A stretch of DNA of 64,000 nt from a virus: positions 1-64,000 of the IMG/VR virus record IMGVR_UViG_3300013093_000028. The stretch is one strand, 5' to 3'. Under the pieces are notes generated by a model. It was given only the letters and a program-made list of their open reading frames with translations. It ran no database searches and had not been told where the DNA came from. The translations under genes and the position numbers were made by a program. Shown one piece after another: positions 52,541-61,100 of this stretch (positions are counted from its first letter, which is position 1; every line of letters begins with the position of its first letter).

Positions 52541-53536
52541 ATGTCTACAAAATTTGAACAACTATTAGACTATCTTGTAAACGAGGATCACGAAAAGGCT
52601 AACGAGCTTTTCCATGAAATCGTTGTTGAGAAGTCAAGAGAAATTTACGAAAACCTAATCGCAGAAGAAGAAGACGAGTCTAAAGAAATGGACGAAGCAG
52701 AAGATGATCAAGAAGAATCTGTTGAAGAAGGAATGGATGACGATACTGAAGAATCTATGGATCTAGAAGATTCCTATATGATGGACAGTGATGAAACTGG
52801 TGACGAAACAGACGACTTTGGTGGAGAAATTTCCGCTGACGGCGACAACTTTGATGCACCAGAAGATGACGGACACGGTCATGAAGAACAAGAAGACAGC
52901 GCAATCATGGATATCAAGAACGCCATTGCTGAACTAGAAGCCGCTTTTGCTGAACTAGAACAAGCTCAAGGTGAAGAAGAACACGAAATGGGCATGGACG
53001 GTGATGACGACATGGACATGGACAGTGATGACAAAGAAGATGCTGACGAAGACATGATGGGTATGATGGAAAACCGTCGTATGACACGTGAATACGTTGA
53101 GAAAGTCGGTAACGACTGGGAAAAGTCTGGTACACAAAAAGCTCAAGGTAAGAACGTTGGTTCTGGATCTGGCGATACAGAAGGTGCCCCAGTAGAAGGC
53201 CGTAGCCCAGTAAGTTCTGGTAAAGGCAAGCCAACAACAGGCGCTGATGCTAAGAACATTGGTCAAGGCGGCGACGAAGGTCAAAGCAACACAGGTACAA
53301 GTCCAGGCAAAGTAAACCGTGGTATCACTCCAGAAAGTGGTGACAAGTTTGCTAAAGAAGCTGGTAATGTTCCAGGTGGAAAAATGGGTGTTAAGAATCT
53401 AAAGAAAGTTGGTTCTGGATATCCTAACAACAACAAGAATCCAGGTCCAGTAGGTTCTGGCTCAGGCGACAAAGCAGGTCAAACAAGTATTGATCCAGCT
53501 ACAAAACGTCAATTCTTGCCACAGCATACAAAATAA
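52541..53536 (+). CDS. Acidic prohead core protein
   Basis: 331 residues. The N-terminal 45 residues (FEQLLDYLVNEDHEKANELF, HEIVVEKSREIYENLI) match the conserved opening of prohead core proteins of T4-like marine phages. Residues about 45-190 are extremely acidic with Asp/Glu/Met runs (GMDGDDDMDMDSDDKEDADE). Residues 200-331 are Gly/Lys/Ser/Pro-rich with repeated GSGSGD and GSGYPNN units, a basic, disordered tail. The strong charge split fits an internal scaffold that is later cut by gp21. It precedes the protease gene. Confidence 0.75.
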   Translation: MSTKFEQLLDYLVNEDHEKANELFHEIVVEKSREIYENLIAEEEDESKEMDEAEDDQEESVEEGMDDDTEESMDLEDSYMMDSDETGDETDDFGGEISADGDNFDAPEDDGHGHEEQEDSAIMDIKNAIAELEAAFAELEQAQGEEEHEMGMDGDDDMDMDSDDKEDADEDMMGMMENRRMTREYVEKVGNDWEKSGTQKAQGKNVGSGSGDTEGAPVEGRSPVSSGKGKPTTGADAKNIGQGGDEGQSNTGTSPGKVNRGITPESGDKFAKEAGNVPGGKMGVKNLKKVGSGYPNNNKNPGPVGSGSGDKAGQTSIDPATKRQFLPQHTK

Positions 53537-53549
53537 TTAGAGAGACAGG

Positions 53550-54179
53550 ATGCAATATTCTTACTTACGCGAACATCTAAGTTATGATCAGGCTCAAGTA
53601 ATTCTTGAGTCTGATGATAAGGACGGCAAAAATCTTTATCTAAAAGGTATTGCCATCCAAGGTGGCATTCGTAACGCAAATCAACGTGTTTACCCAGTAG
53701 ACGAAATTGATCGTGCGGTTAGTACTCTTATGGATCAGATTAAAAATGGCTATAGTGTACTAGGTGAAGTTGATCATCCTGACGATTTAAAAGTAAATTT
53801 GGATCGTGTGTCCCATATGATAACTCAAATGTGGATGGAAGGTCCTAATGGTTATGGTAAGATGAAAATTTTACCTACACCGATGGGTAACTTAGTTCGT
53901 ACTATGCTTGAAAGTGGAGTAAAACTTGGTGTTAGTTCTCGTGGTAGCGGCAATGTTAACGACATGAACGGCCATGTATCTGATTTCGAGATTATCACAG
54001 TAGACGTAGTTGCTCAACCAAGTGCGCCTGGAGCGTACCCTACTCCTGTTTATGAGCATTTGATGAATGCTCGTGGTGGGAATAGAGCGTTTAGAGTAGC
54101 GCAAGAAGTAAAAGAAGATCCAAAGGCCCAGAAATATTTGAAGGAATCATTACTTCAAATTATTAAAGGTCTAAAATAA
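53550..54179 (+). CDS. gp21: Prohead core protease gp21
   Basis: 209 residues, the same length as T4 gp21 (212). The fold and catalytic positions of the herpes/phage prohead protease class are visible: H76 in GEVDHPDD, Ser 129/130 in GVSSRGSGNV, and DFEIITVDVVAQPSAPGA (145-162). It cleaves the scaffold, core proteins and capsid protein after L/I-x-E or L/I-x-x-E sites during head maturation and then degrades itself. It lies between the core and scaffold genes, as in T4. Confidence 0.93.
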   Translation: MQYSYLREHLSYDQAQVILESDDKDGKNLYLKGIAIQGGIRNANQRVYPVDEIDRAVSTLMDQIKNGYSVLGEVDHPDDLKVNLDRVSHMITQMWMEGPNGYGKMKILPTPMGNLVRTMLESGVKLGVSSRGSGNVNDMNGHVSDFEIITVDVVAQPSAPGAYPTPVYEHLMNARGGNRAFRVAQEVKEDPKAQKYLKESLLQIIKGLK

Positions 54180-54195
54180 GCCCGAGGAGAAATAT

Positions 54196-55293
54196 ATGTT
54201 GGACGCATTCAAACAATTAGTAGAGTCAGGAGTAATGACAGAAGACACACGTACTGTCATTGAGTCTGCCTTTGCTGAAAAAATTAAAGAGAATCGCGAA
54301 CAAGTAACCGCAGAACTTCGTGAAGAGTTTGCTCAAAAATATAACCAAGATAAAGGTGCTATTGTTGAAGCAGTCGACAAGATGTTAAGCGAGAGATTGC
54401 TCGCAGAGATGAGTGAATTGCATGAAGACAAAAAAGCTCTAGATGAAGCAAAACAAGCATATCGTACAAAGATTGCTGAAGATGCTAAAAAGCTAGAAGG
54501 ATTTGTAATCAAACAATTAGGAAAAGAATTGGTTGAATTCCAAGGTGATCGTAAAAAAGTTGCTGAGAATTTTTCCAAGCTAGAAGGTTTTGTAGTACAT
54601 GCCCTAGCAAAAGAGATTAGTGAATTTGCAGCAGATAAGAAAGATTTAGCTGAAACAAAAGTTAAGTTAGTTCGTGAAGCTAAAAACAAATTTGCTGAAA
54701 TTAAACAAAACTTCATTCAACGTGCTAGTAAGGTCGTTGAAGGGACTGTTACAACCAAGTTGACATCTGAAATCAAGCAATTGAAAGAAGACATTGACAG
54801 TGCTCGTAACAATGACTTTGGTCGTAAGATCTATGAAGCATTTGCGCAGGAGTTTGCTGGTTCCTATTTAAATGAGAAATCTGAAACAAGTAAATTGTTA
54901 AAGATCATTGAAAAGAAAGAACAACAAATTGCTGAAGCCAAACAAGCCGTAGCAGAAAAAACACAACTAGTAGAATCTACACAACGCGATCTTCGTGTTA
55001 CTAAAGATCTAATGGAACGTAAAGCTGTTATGGGTGAGTTGTTAGCACCATTAGGTGCTGATAAGAGAGATATCATGAAAGAGTTGTTGGAATCCGTTCC
55101 AACAAAGAAACTAAATGAGTCTTTCGACAAATACCTACCAGCAGTAATGGAAGGACAATCACGTAAAACAGCTCCTAAGAAAGCTATTTTAAGTGAAGGT
55201 GCTGAAGTAACTGGAAATCGTGAAGTAAAAGCCGAGGTAGGCTTAGACAATATTGTTGATATCCGCAAGTTGGCGGGATTAGCAAAAATATAA
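54196..55293 (+). CDS. gp22: Major scaffold (prohead core) protein gp22
   Basis: 365 residues, with a strong site GAGGAG before ATG 54196. Almost entirely charged helix and coiled coil, rich in Lys, Glu, Ala and Gln (VTAELREEFAQKYNQ, KKDLAETKVKLVREAKNKFA, IIEKKEQQIAEAKQAVAEKT), with no enzymatic motif. T4 gp22 is 269 residues. Two similar segments, KLEGFVIKQLGKELVEFQGD and KLEGFVVHALAKEISEFAAD, are tandem internal repeats. It forms the inner core on which gp23 assembles and is digested by gp21. Located between gp21 and gp23. Confidence 0.9.
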   Translation: MLDAFKQLVESGVMTEDTRTVIESAFAEKIKENREQVTAELREEFAQKYNQDKGAIVEAVDKMLSERLLAEMSELHEDKKALDEAKQAYRTKIAEDAKKLEGFVIKQLGKELVEFQGDRKKVAENFSKLEGFVVHALAKEISEFAADKKDLAETKVKLVREAKNKFAEIKQNFIQRASKVVEGTVTTKLTSEIKQLKEDIDSARNNDFGRKIYEAFAQEFAGSYLNEKSETSKLLKIIEKKEQQIAEAKQAVAEKTQLVESTQRDLRVTKDLMERKAVMGELLAPLGADKRDIMKELLESVPTKKLNESFDKYLPAVMEGQSRKTAPKKAILSEGAEVTGNREVKAEVGLDNIVDIRKLAGLAKI

Positions 55294-55309
55294 TTCAAGG
55301 AGACACAAA

Positions 55310-56488
55310 ATGTCACAACTATTAAATGAAAGATGGTCAGAGACCAAAGAAGCTCTGCTTGAAGGCCTATCTGGTACACGCCGTGCTTCTATGCAAGTTT
55401 GCTTAGAAAACACACGTAAGTATTTGGCTGAAAGCGCAACAGCAGGCGCGACAAGCGCAGGTAACGTAGCAACTCTTAACCGCGTAATTCTACCGGTCAT
55501 CCGTCGTGTTATGCCAACAGTTATTGCCAACGAAATCATCGGTGTACAACCAATGACTGGTCCAGTTGGTCAAATTCACACATTGCGTGTTCGTTACGCT
55601 GATTCTGGCGACAACGTACAAGCTGGTGAAGAGGCATTAAGCCCATTCAAGATTGCTAGTGCTTACAGTGGTAACAACACTGACACTACTCCAGGTGCCG
55701 CTCAAACATCATTGCTTGAAGGTCAACCAGGTAAGCGTATGAGCATTCAAATCTTGAAGAGCCCAGTTGAAGCTAAGTCACGTAAACTAAGCGCTCGCTG
55801 GACTTTTGAAGCTGCACAAGATGCACAAAGCCAACAAGGCATTGACATCGAAGCAGAAATCATGGCTGCTCTAGCACAAGAAATCACAACTGAAATTGAT
55901 CAAGAAATCCTAGCTTCTCTACGTAGCTTGGCAAGTGTTGAACAAACATACGATCAAAGTTTAGTTTCTGGTACAGCAACATTCGTTGGTGACGAACATG
56001 CTGCCTTAGCTATCCAAATCAACCGTGTTGCTAACTTAATTGCTCAGCGTACACGTCGTGGTGCTGGTAACTGGGCTGTTGTTTCTAACCAAGCATTGAC
56101 AATTCTACAATCTGCTACTACTAGCGCATTTGCTCGTACAACAGAAGGTACATTCGAAGCTCCTACAAACACTAAGTTTGTTGGTACATTGAATGGCGCT
56201 ATGCGTGTTTATGTTGACGCATACATGACAGACACTGGTAACGATAACAACCAAGTTCTAATTGGATACAAAGGTTCTAGCGAAGCAGATGCTGCAGCGT
56301 TCTATTGCCCATATATTCCTCTAATGAGCTCTGGTGTTGTTCTAGATCCAGCAACATTTGAGCCAGTAGTTGGCTTCCTAACACGTTACGGTTACGTAGA
56401 ACTAAGCAACACTGCTTCTTCTCTAGGTAATGCAGCTGACTACTTAGGTAAAGTTGCTATCACTAGCGCAAACGTTTCATTCCAGTAA
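55310..56488 (+). CDS. gp23: Major capsid protein gp23
   Basis: 392 residues, shorter than T4 gp23 (521). Recognisable stretches are RVILPVIRRVMPTVIANEII, GVQPMTGPVGQIHTLRVRY, KSRKLSARWTFEAAQDAQSQ, GIDIEAEIMAALAQEITTEI and the end GKVAITSANVSFQ. An HK97-type fold is expected. The segment KYLAE|SATAG at residue 41 fits the L-x-E cleavage rule of gp21, so the mature protein would start at S42. Codon choice is more regular than in neighbours, as expected for the most abundant protein. A strong terminator follows. Confidence 0.95.
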   Translation: MSQLLNERWSETKEALLEGLSGTRRASMQVCLENTRKYLAESATAGATSAGNVATLNRVILPVIRRVMPTVIANEIIGVQPMTGPVGQIHTLRVRYADSGDNVQAGEEALSPFKIASAYSGNNTDTTPGAAQTSLLEGQPGKRMSIQILKSPVEAKSRKLSARWTFEAAQDAQSQQGIDIEAEIMAALAQEITTEIDQEILASLRSLASVEQTYDQSLVSGTATFVGDEHAALAIQINRVANLIAQRTRRGAGNWAVVSNQALTILQSATTSAFARTTEGTFEAPTNTKFVGTLNGAMRVYVDAYMTDTGNDNNQVLIGYKGSSEADAAAFYCPYIPLMSSGVVLDPATFEPVVGFLTRYGYVELSNTASSLGNAADYLGKVAITSANVSFQ

Positions 56489-56512
56489 TTCGTTACTGTT
56501 ATTAAAACAAAC

Positions 56513-56537
56513 AAAAGCCCACTTAGGTGGGCTTTTT
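56513..56537 (+). terminator. Rho-independent terminator after gp23
   Basis: AAAAGCCCAC, loop TTAG, GTGGGCTTTT plus one more T: a ten-base perfect stem with T-run, 24 bases after the capsid stop. Confidence 0.9.
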
Positions 56538-56637
56538 GTTGACTATGGGTAAATAATACTGTTCGCTCTTAATCGAGAGTTTATGCGGTCCCCGCCGCGT
56601 AGGCAATAGAACTGTCTATATTCAAGGAGAAAATAAA
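56538..56637 (+). promoter_or_regulatory. Leader region with two hairpins before the next virion gene
   Basis: After the gp23 terminator come GGTAAATAATAC (a loose late-box resemblance), CTCT 56566-56569 with AGAG 56576-56579, and GCGG 56585-56588 with CCGC 56595-56598, then CAAGGAGAA as ribosome site. The GC-rich second stem stands out in this AT-rich genome. Role unproven. Confidence 0.4.
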
Positions 56638-57540
56638 ATGGGACGTCCAATTAAAAAGAGATTTTTTGTAAGAGGTGGTGGCGCTACACCCACTGATGTA
56701 GTTCAATATGAGGGTGTTACAGTCAGTATTAATAATACTGGATCACACTATTCTTTAGGTGCTACAGCCAGTGTTTCAGCACCACAAGATGCAGCAGGGG
56801 TAACAGCCACTGTAGTTTTAACAGTTACAACTACAACAAACGTAGGTGGCGGTTATGGTGGTTTTATCAGTGCCGCAACAATTGCAAATCCAGGTTCTGG
56901 ATATAACGCAAACCCAACTGTTACAGTTGTTGCTCCAGCAACTCAAACTGCCACAGTAACAACAAGTTCAACTGCCACTATTACACTAAACGGTGTAAAT
57001 GGTATCTATGTAGGTATGCAGGCATCAGGAACAGGTATTAATGCCTCCACTACTTATGTTACAGCAGTTAATGTAGGTACAAATACAGTTACATTATCAA
57101 GAAACAATCAAGCAGGTAGTTTGATTGGTAATGTTATCACATTTAGTGATGTTGGTGCTAGTGCTACATTCACAGTTGGTTTAACTCACGTTGAAACAGA
57201 TACAAATACAATCGCTTGTACAGCTTATCTAACAACTGGTTCTAGTGCTGTAAGTTCTGCTATTATCAAACAAGAAGCTGCACATCGTTATCTAGTTGAA
57301 AACAACCAAGGTCGTGGTACATGTAAATTATCAACCGCCACTGTGTTAACAGCTGGTTTAATGACAATTACTGCTAAAGATACAAGTAATAATGTTTATT
57401 TTGTTACAAAATTGACTTCTAAGAAAGCACGTTTGTGGCAAAAATCTGGTAGCGGCTATTTGTTCAATAACGGACAAACTGTTCACTGGGTAACTGGAAC
57501 AAACGTAGTTTCAACATTAGTTTCTATTGTACTAAACTAA
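56638..57540 (+). CDS. Conserved virion protein downstream of gp23
   Basis: 300 residues with ribosome site AAGGAGAA. The opening MGRPIKKRFFVRGG and the end VENNQGRGTCKLSTATVLTA, GLMTITAKDTSNNVYFVTKL, NNGQTVHWV match small proteins found near head genes in T4-like marine phages. Between them is a beta-rich, Thr-rich region with NPGSGYNANPTVTVVAP (about 86-102), the same GxGYxxxPxVTV motif found in the 4215-residue protein. Flanked by terminators on both sides, so it is its own unit, probably highly expressed. Likely a head or decoration protein, but not proven. Confidence 0.65.
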   Translation: MGRPIKKRFFVRGGGATPTDVVQYEGVTVSINNTGSHYSLGATASVSAPQDAAGVTATVVLTVTTTTNVGGGYGGFISAATIANPGSGYNANPTVTVVAPATQTATVTTSSTATITLNGVNGIYVGMQASGTGINASTTYVTAVNVGTNTVTLSRNNQAGSLIGNVITFSDVGASATFTVGLTHVETDTNTIACTAYLTTGSSAVSSAIIKQEAAHRYLVENNQGRGTCKLSTATVLTAGLMTITAKDTSNNVYFVTKLTSKKARLWQKSGSGYLFNNGQTVHWVTGTNVVSTLVSIVLN

Positions 57541-57557
57541 TATTTGATACTAATATG

Positions 57558-57581
57558 AAAAGGGCTCTTGTAGCCCTTTTT
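57558..57581 (+). terminator. Rho-independent terminator
   Basis: AAAAGGGCT, loop CTTGT, AGCCCTTTTT, just after the stop at 57540. Confidence 0.88.
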
Positions 57582-57620
57582 CATTTTGTGCGTACACAAA
57601 CAGATTAGGTAAATATTGGT

Positions 57621-58154
57621 ATGAGTACACTTTGGACATCGCCAACAATTATTACGCAGTATGATGAACCTGGCGCTGAACAAGGTTTAGAATTATCAAA
57701 TGTTGCTTGGGACGATTCTCAAAATTTTGGTCAACTGATTTCTAATAGCGGATCATTGACTACTAAAGGACAGCTACAGCATATAGCTCGTGCGCCCAAG
57801 GTAGATTTAACAACAAAAACTTTTTATCTACGACTTTCTGGATTCAATTTTGTTAATTTACCTGAAGTTCTTTCTGGAATACAACTAAGGCTAACTGCTA
57901 ATAGGGGAGGACGAGTAACAGATGAAACAATTCAACTCTGCCTAAACAATGCTGGCATCGGCGATAATTATGGCACACTTAATCTGGACCCAATAAAATT
58001 TTATGGTGGTCCCACAGATTTATGGAAAACGGAATTGAGTATACAAGATATAGTAGATCCAACATTTGGAGTAATTTTAAGATTCCAAGCACATCCAAGA
58101 TATCCGCACCGAGACGGTGTTTATATCAACCATGTTGAATTACAGATATCCTAA
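57621..58154 (+). CDS. Hypothetical virion protein
   Basis: 177 residues from ATG 57621. There is no clear ribosome site; GGTAAATATTGG directly precedes the start and may be a degenerate late box, so the leader could be very short. The protein is beta-rich with a jelly-roll look: FYLRLSGFNFVNLPEVLSGI, QLRLTANRGGRVTDETIQLC and GVYINHVELQI. No catalytic motif or membrane segment. It sits between two virion genes and ends 28 bases before the last giant gene. Possibly an adaptor or head-neck part; I do not recognise the family. Confidence 0.6.
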   Translation: MSTLWTSPTIITQYDEPGAEQGLELSNVAWDDSQNFGQLISNSGSLTTKGQLQHIARAPKVDLTTKTFYLRLSGFNFVNLPEVLSGIQLRLTANRGGRVTDETIQLCLNNAGIGDNYGTLNLDPIKFYGGPTDLWKTELSIQDIVDPTFGVILRFQAHPRYPHRDGVYINHVELQIS

Positions 58155-58157
58155 AAC

Positions 58158-58165
58158 AATAAATA
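58158..58165 (+). promoter_or_regulatory. Late promoter box AATAAATA
   Basis: AATAAATA four bases after the previous stop and 18 bases before the start at 58183, followed by an AAAGGAA ribosome site. Confidence 0.45.
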
Positions 58166-58182
58166 CTCTAAAGGAATAAGAA

Positions 58183-61100
58183 ATGACCACTGTAACGGTA
58201 TCCGGAACTCGAGTACAAACCCCGCAAGGGATAACAAATTTATCCGCACCTAATGGCGGAGTTACCATCAGTTCTACTAACACGAACATTACAGGTAACA
58301 CCAATATAGGCGGAAATACATTTATTTCCAACACGCTGACGGTGGCATTACAGAGTACCTTAACTGGACAGGTAAGTATTCTATCTCCCTTGGCTTCTAC
58401 CGGTACACAATCTGGCGGATTAACAGTTGTTGGTGGTGTGGGTATTGGCGGTGTAGTGTTTATTGGTAGTACCACAAACGTTGAAGCTAACTTAAATGTA
58501 TTAAGTGCCACAACAATTACTGGAACTTTGGAAGTTATGGGGTTGCTAAACACAGCCACAACTGCCACAACTGGTATTGTTATTAAGCCTAATTCAGACA
58601 ACGTTGGTAATCCAATAAATCTTCTTTACACAAATACTAACATTTATGACACTGCAGCTCATAGACAGCTAGGTGCTGTATATGTTAATGGTGGTGTTGG
58701 CATTGAAAAAGATCTAAACGTAGGCGGATTCATTTACGGTCGTATTCAGCAAGCCACTACCTCACAAAGTTTCCAAGTTACTGCTACTAACGTTAATCAA
58801 ATATTCTATCCAACATTTGCTCAATTTAGTGCTACGACAACTGGATCTGTTTACAGTCCAAATTACATTGATGATGTATCTAGTGGTACTAACACCAGCA
58901 CAGGTGGATTAACTTATAATCCATTCTTGGGTCAATTAACATCTGATCAAGTACAAGTAGCCGCTAACTACAATTCAACAAGCACAACCACCGGTGCTCT
59001 ACAAGTTACTGGCGGTGCTGGTATTGGACAAGATGTTCACATTGGCGGTAAAGCCTACGCAGAAGCAGTTTATACAAATTTATTGGCCAGTACACAAGGT
59101 GACATTGCTGTTAAACCAGCAGGTCAACTAACTGACATTTTTGGTGACATTCGTGTTCGTGGTGTTAATCCTTTGGGTACAGGCCCGGTAGTTACTAACA
59201 CATTGTATGTAACAATGGACGGTGATGATACCAATGATGGTCGTGCTATGGACGCAAGTCGTGCTTGCCGTACCATTGGTGGCGCTATGAAGAGCCCATA
59301 CTATCAACCAGGTACACAGATTCGAGTTAGTGCTGGACACTACTTTGAAAATAATCCATTGCCAATGAAGCCATATACCAGCGTTATGGGCAGTGACATT
59401 CGTACAACAGAAATTGAACCAATTAATAAGACACAGGATTTGTTCCATGTAAATTCTGGTTGCTATTTGGCATTCATGCAGTTCTGTCAAGGACGTAGCG
59501 GATTGTTGCCAGGCAACTACTATACCAATGGCTATAATCGTGGTGCTTATGCCACTGCTTTCCCACCACAAACTGGTGCCAATAGAATTGATCTATTCCA
59601 CTCACCATATATTCAGAACTGTACAAATCTTTCTGGACCATGGTTACAAGATGCTAGTCTATTCCAGCCTGATGGCACTGTTCAAGTTCCCATTGCTGTA
59701 GGTACTGCTACATGGGTAGCAAACACAACCAGTATGATAGTCACATTAGATCATTCAATATCTACAGGTACTATAGTACAAGGTATGTCTATGAATCAAG
59801 GTCCGCAACACAAGGGGTTCTTTGATGCTAGAACATTGTTATTAGCTAATATACCATTTTTACAATCTCAAGTTGTTAGCTTTGTTGATCAAACATTTAA
59901 TAGTGGTAGTTTTTCATATGATAAATCACAGTGCTACCGAGATACTGGGTTAATTATTGATGCTATTGGTCTTGATATGTTATATCAAGGTCAAACAGAA
60001 ACCACATTTGCTGGACTTCAATATTGGAGTCAAGATGTTGGATACACAGGCCTAATTGCTGAAGAAATTGCTACAACAACCAACGCAATTAGTTATTTTA
60101 GCACACTAACATTTGCTATTGCTGATGCGATTGATGTAAGCGGAAATTCTTCTAACACACTAAGTAATTTGTTTGGCGATATTTTAGAAATTTTGAATGT
60201 GGGTCCTGCTGATGCTTTTGGAACTGGAGTTTCAAATGCGTTCATTACCCCCAGTTTGCCATCAACTGACGTAACCACTGTTGCTGTATATAATGCCTTG
60301 ATTGCGGCTATACCTACTATTGCTTTGGAAACTGTTAATTGGATCAATGCCAATAATCCAGGATTTGTTTATAGTACATCCACATGTTATCGAGATGTAG
60401 GCTACATGATTCAAAGTGTGGCCTTTGACTTGTTGACTAATAGCAACTGGCAAAGTATTAAATCTGGAGTTTACTACTACGGGTACGATTCAAGTCTCAC
60501 AGCTATTCCAAACGAGATATCTCAAACCACAGTAGCATACGATTATATTAAAGCAATTATACCAAATATTGTACAAGGACAACAACTAAGTACACAATTT
60601 AGTACAGCTACTCAGATTATCAACGGGTATCTGCCTGCTACTTCTTACGAATCAGCAACGCTTCAAAACAGTATTGATTATCTTACAAGCATTATTACCA
60701 ACGGCCCAAGTGTGGCCGGAGCACAAGCACCTATCAATTATAACGAGTCAGGAAATATTGAAGTAATAAATGCCTGGAAGTTATTAGAAGCCAATAGAAG
60801 TTTTATTCAAGCAGAAGTAGTTGCCTATGTTGACAGTCAATTCAATACATTCTCATACAATAGAGAATTGTGCTACAGAGATACCGGTATTTTAATTGAA
60901 AATGTATCTTATGATGCCACATTTGGCGGCAACGCTAAATCTATTGAATCTGGCCTAGCATACTGGAACGGAGCAGTTAGTGTAATTGCTGGTCAACAAC
61001 CACAAACAGCGGCAGCCATTAACTATCTAAATTCATTGTGCCAACAAGTTATTACTAACACTACATGTACCATACTTGCCCCAGTATATGGAATATCATC

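Noticed and set aside
52914-53284. Two His/Tyr/Val-rich open frames on the - strand.
   Set aside because: They are antisense shadows of the Asp/Glu/Met-rich core protein gene, which explains their odd composition.
59128-59571. A 147-residue open frame on the - strand.
   Set aside because: It lies wholly inside the giant + strand virion gene, has low-complexity sequence and no ribosome site; a shadow frame.
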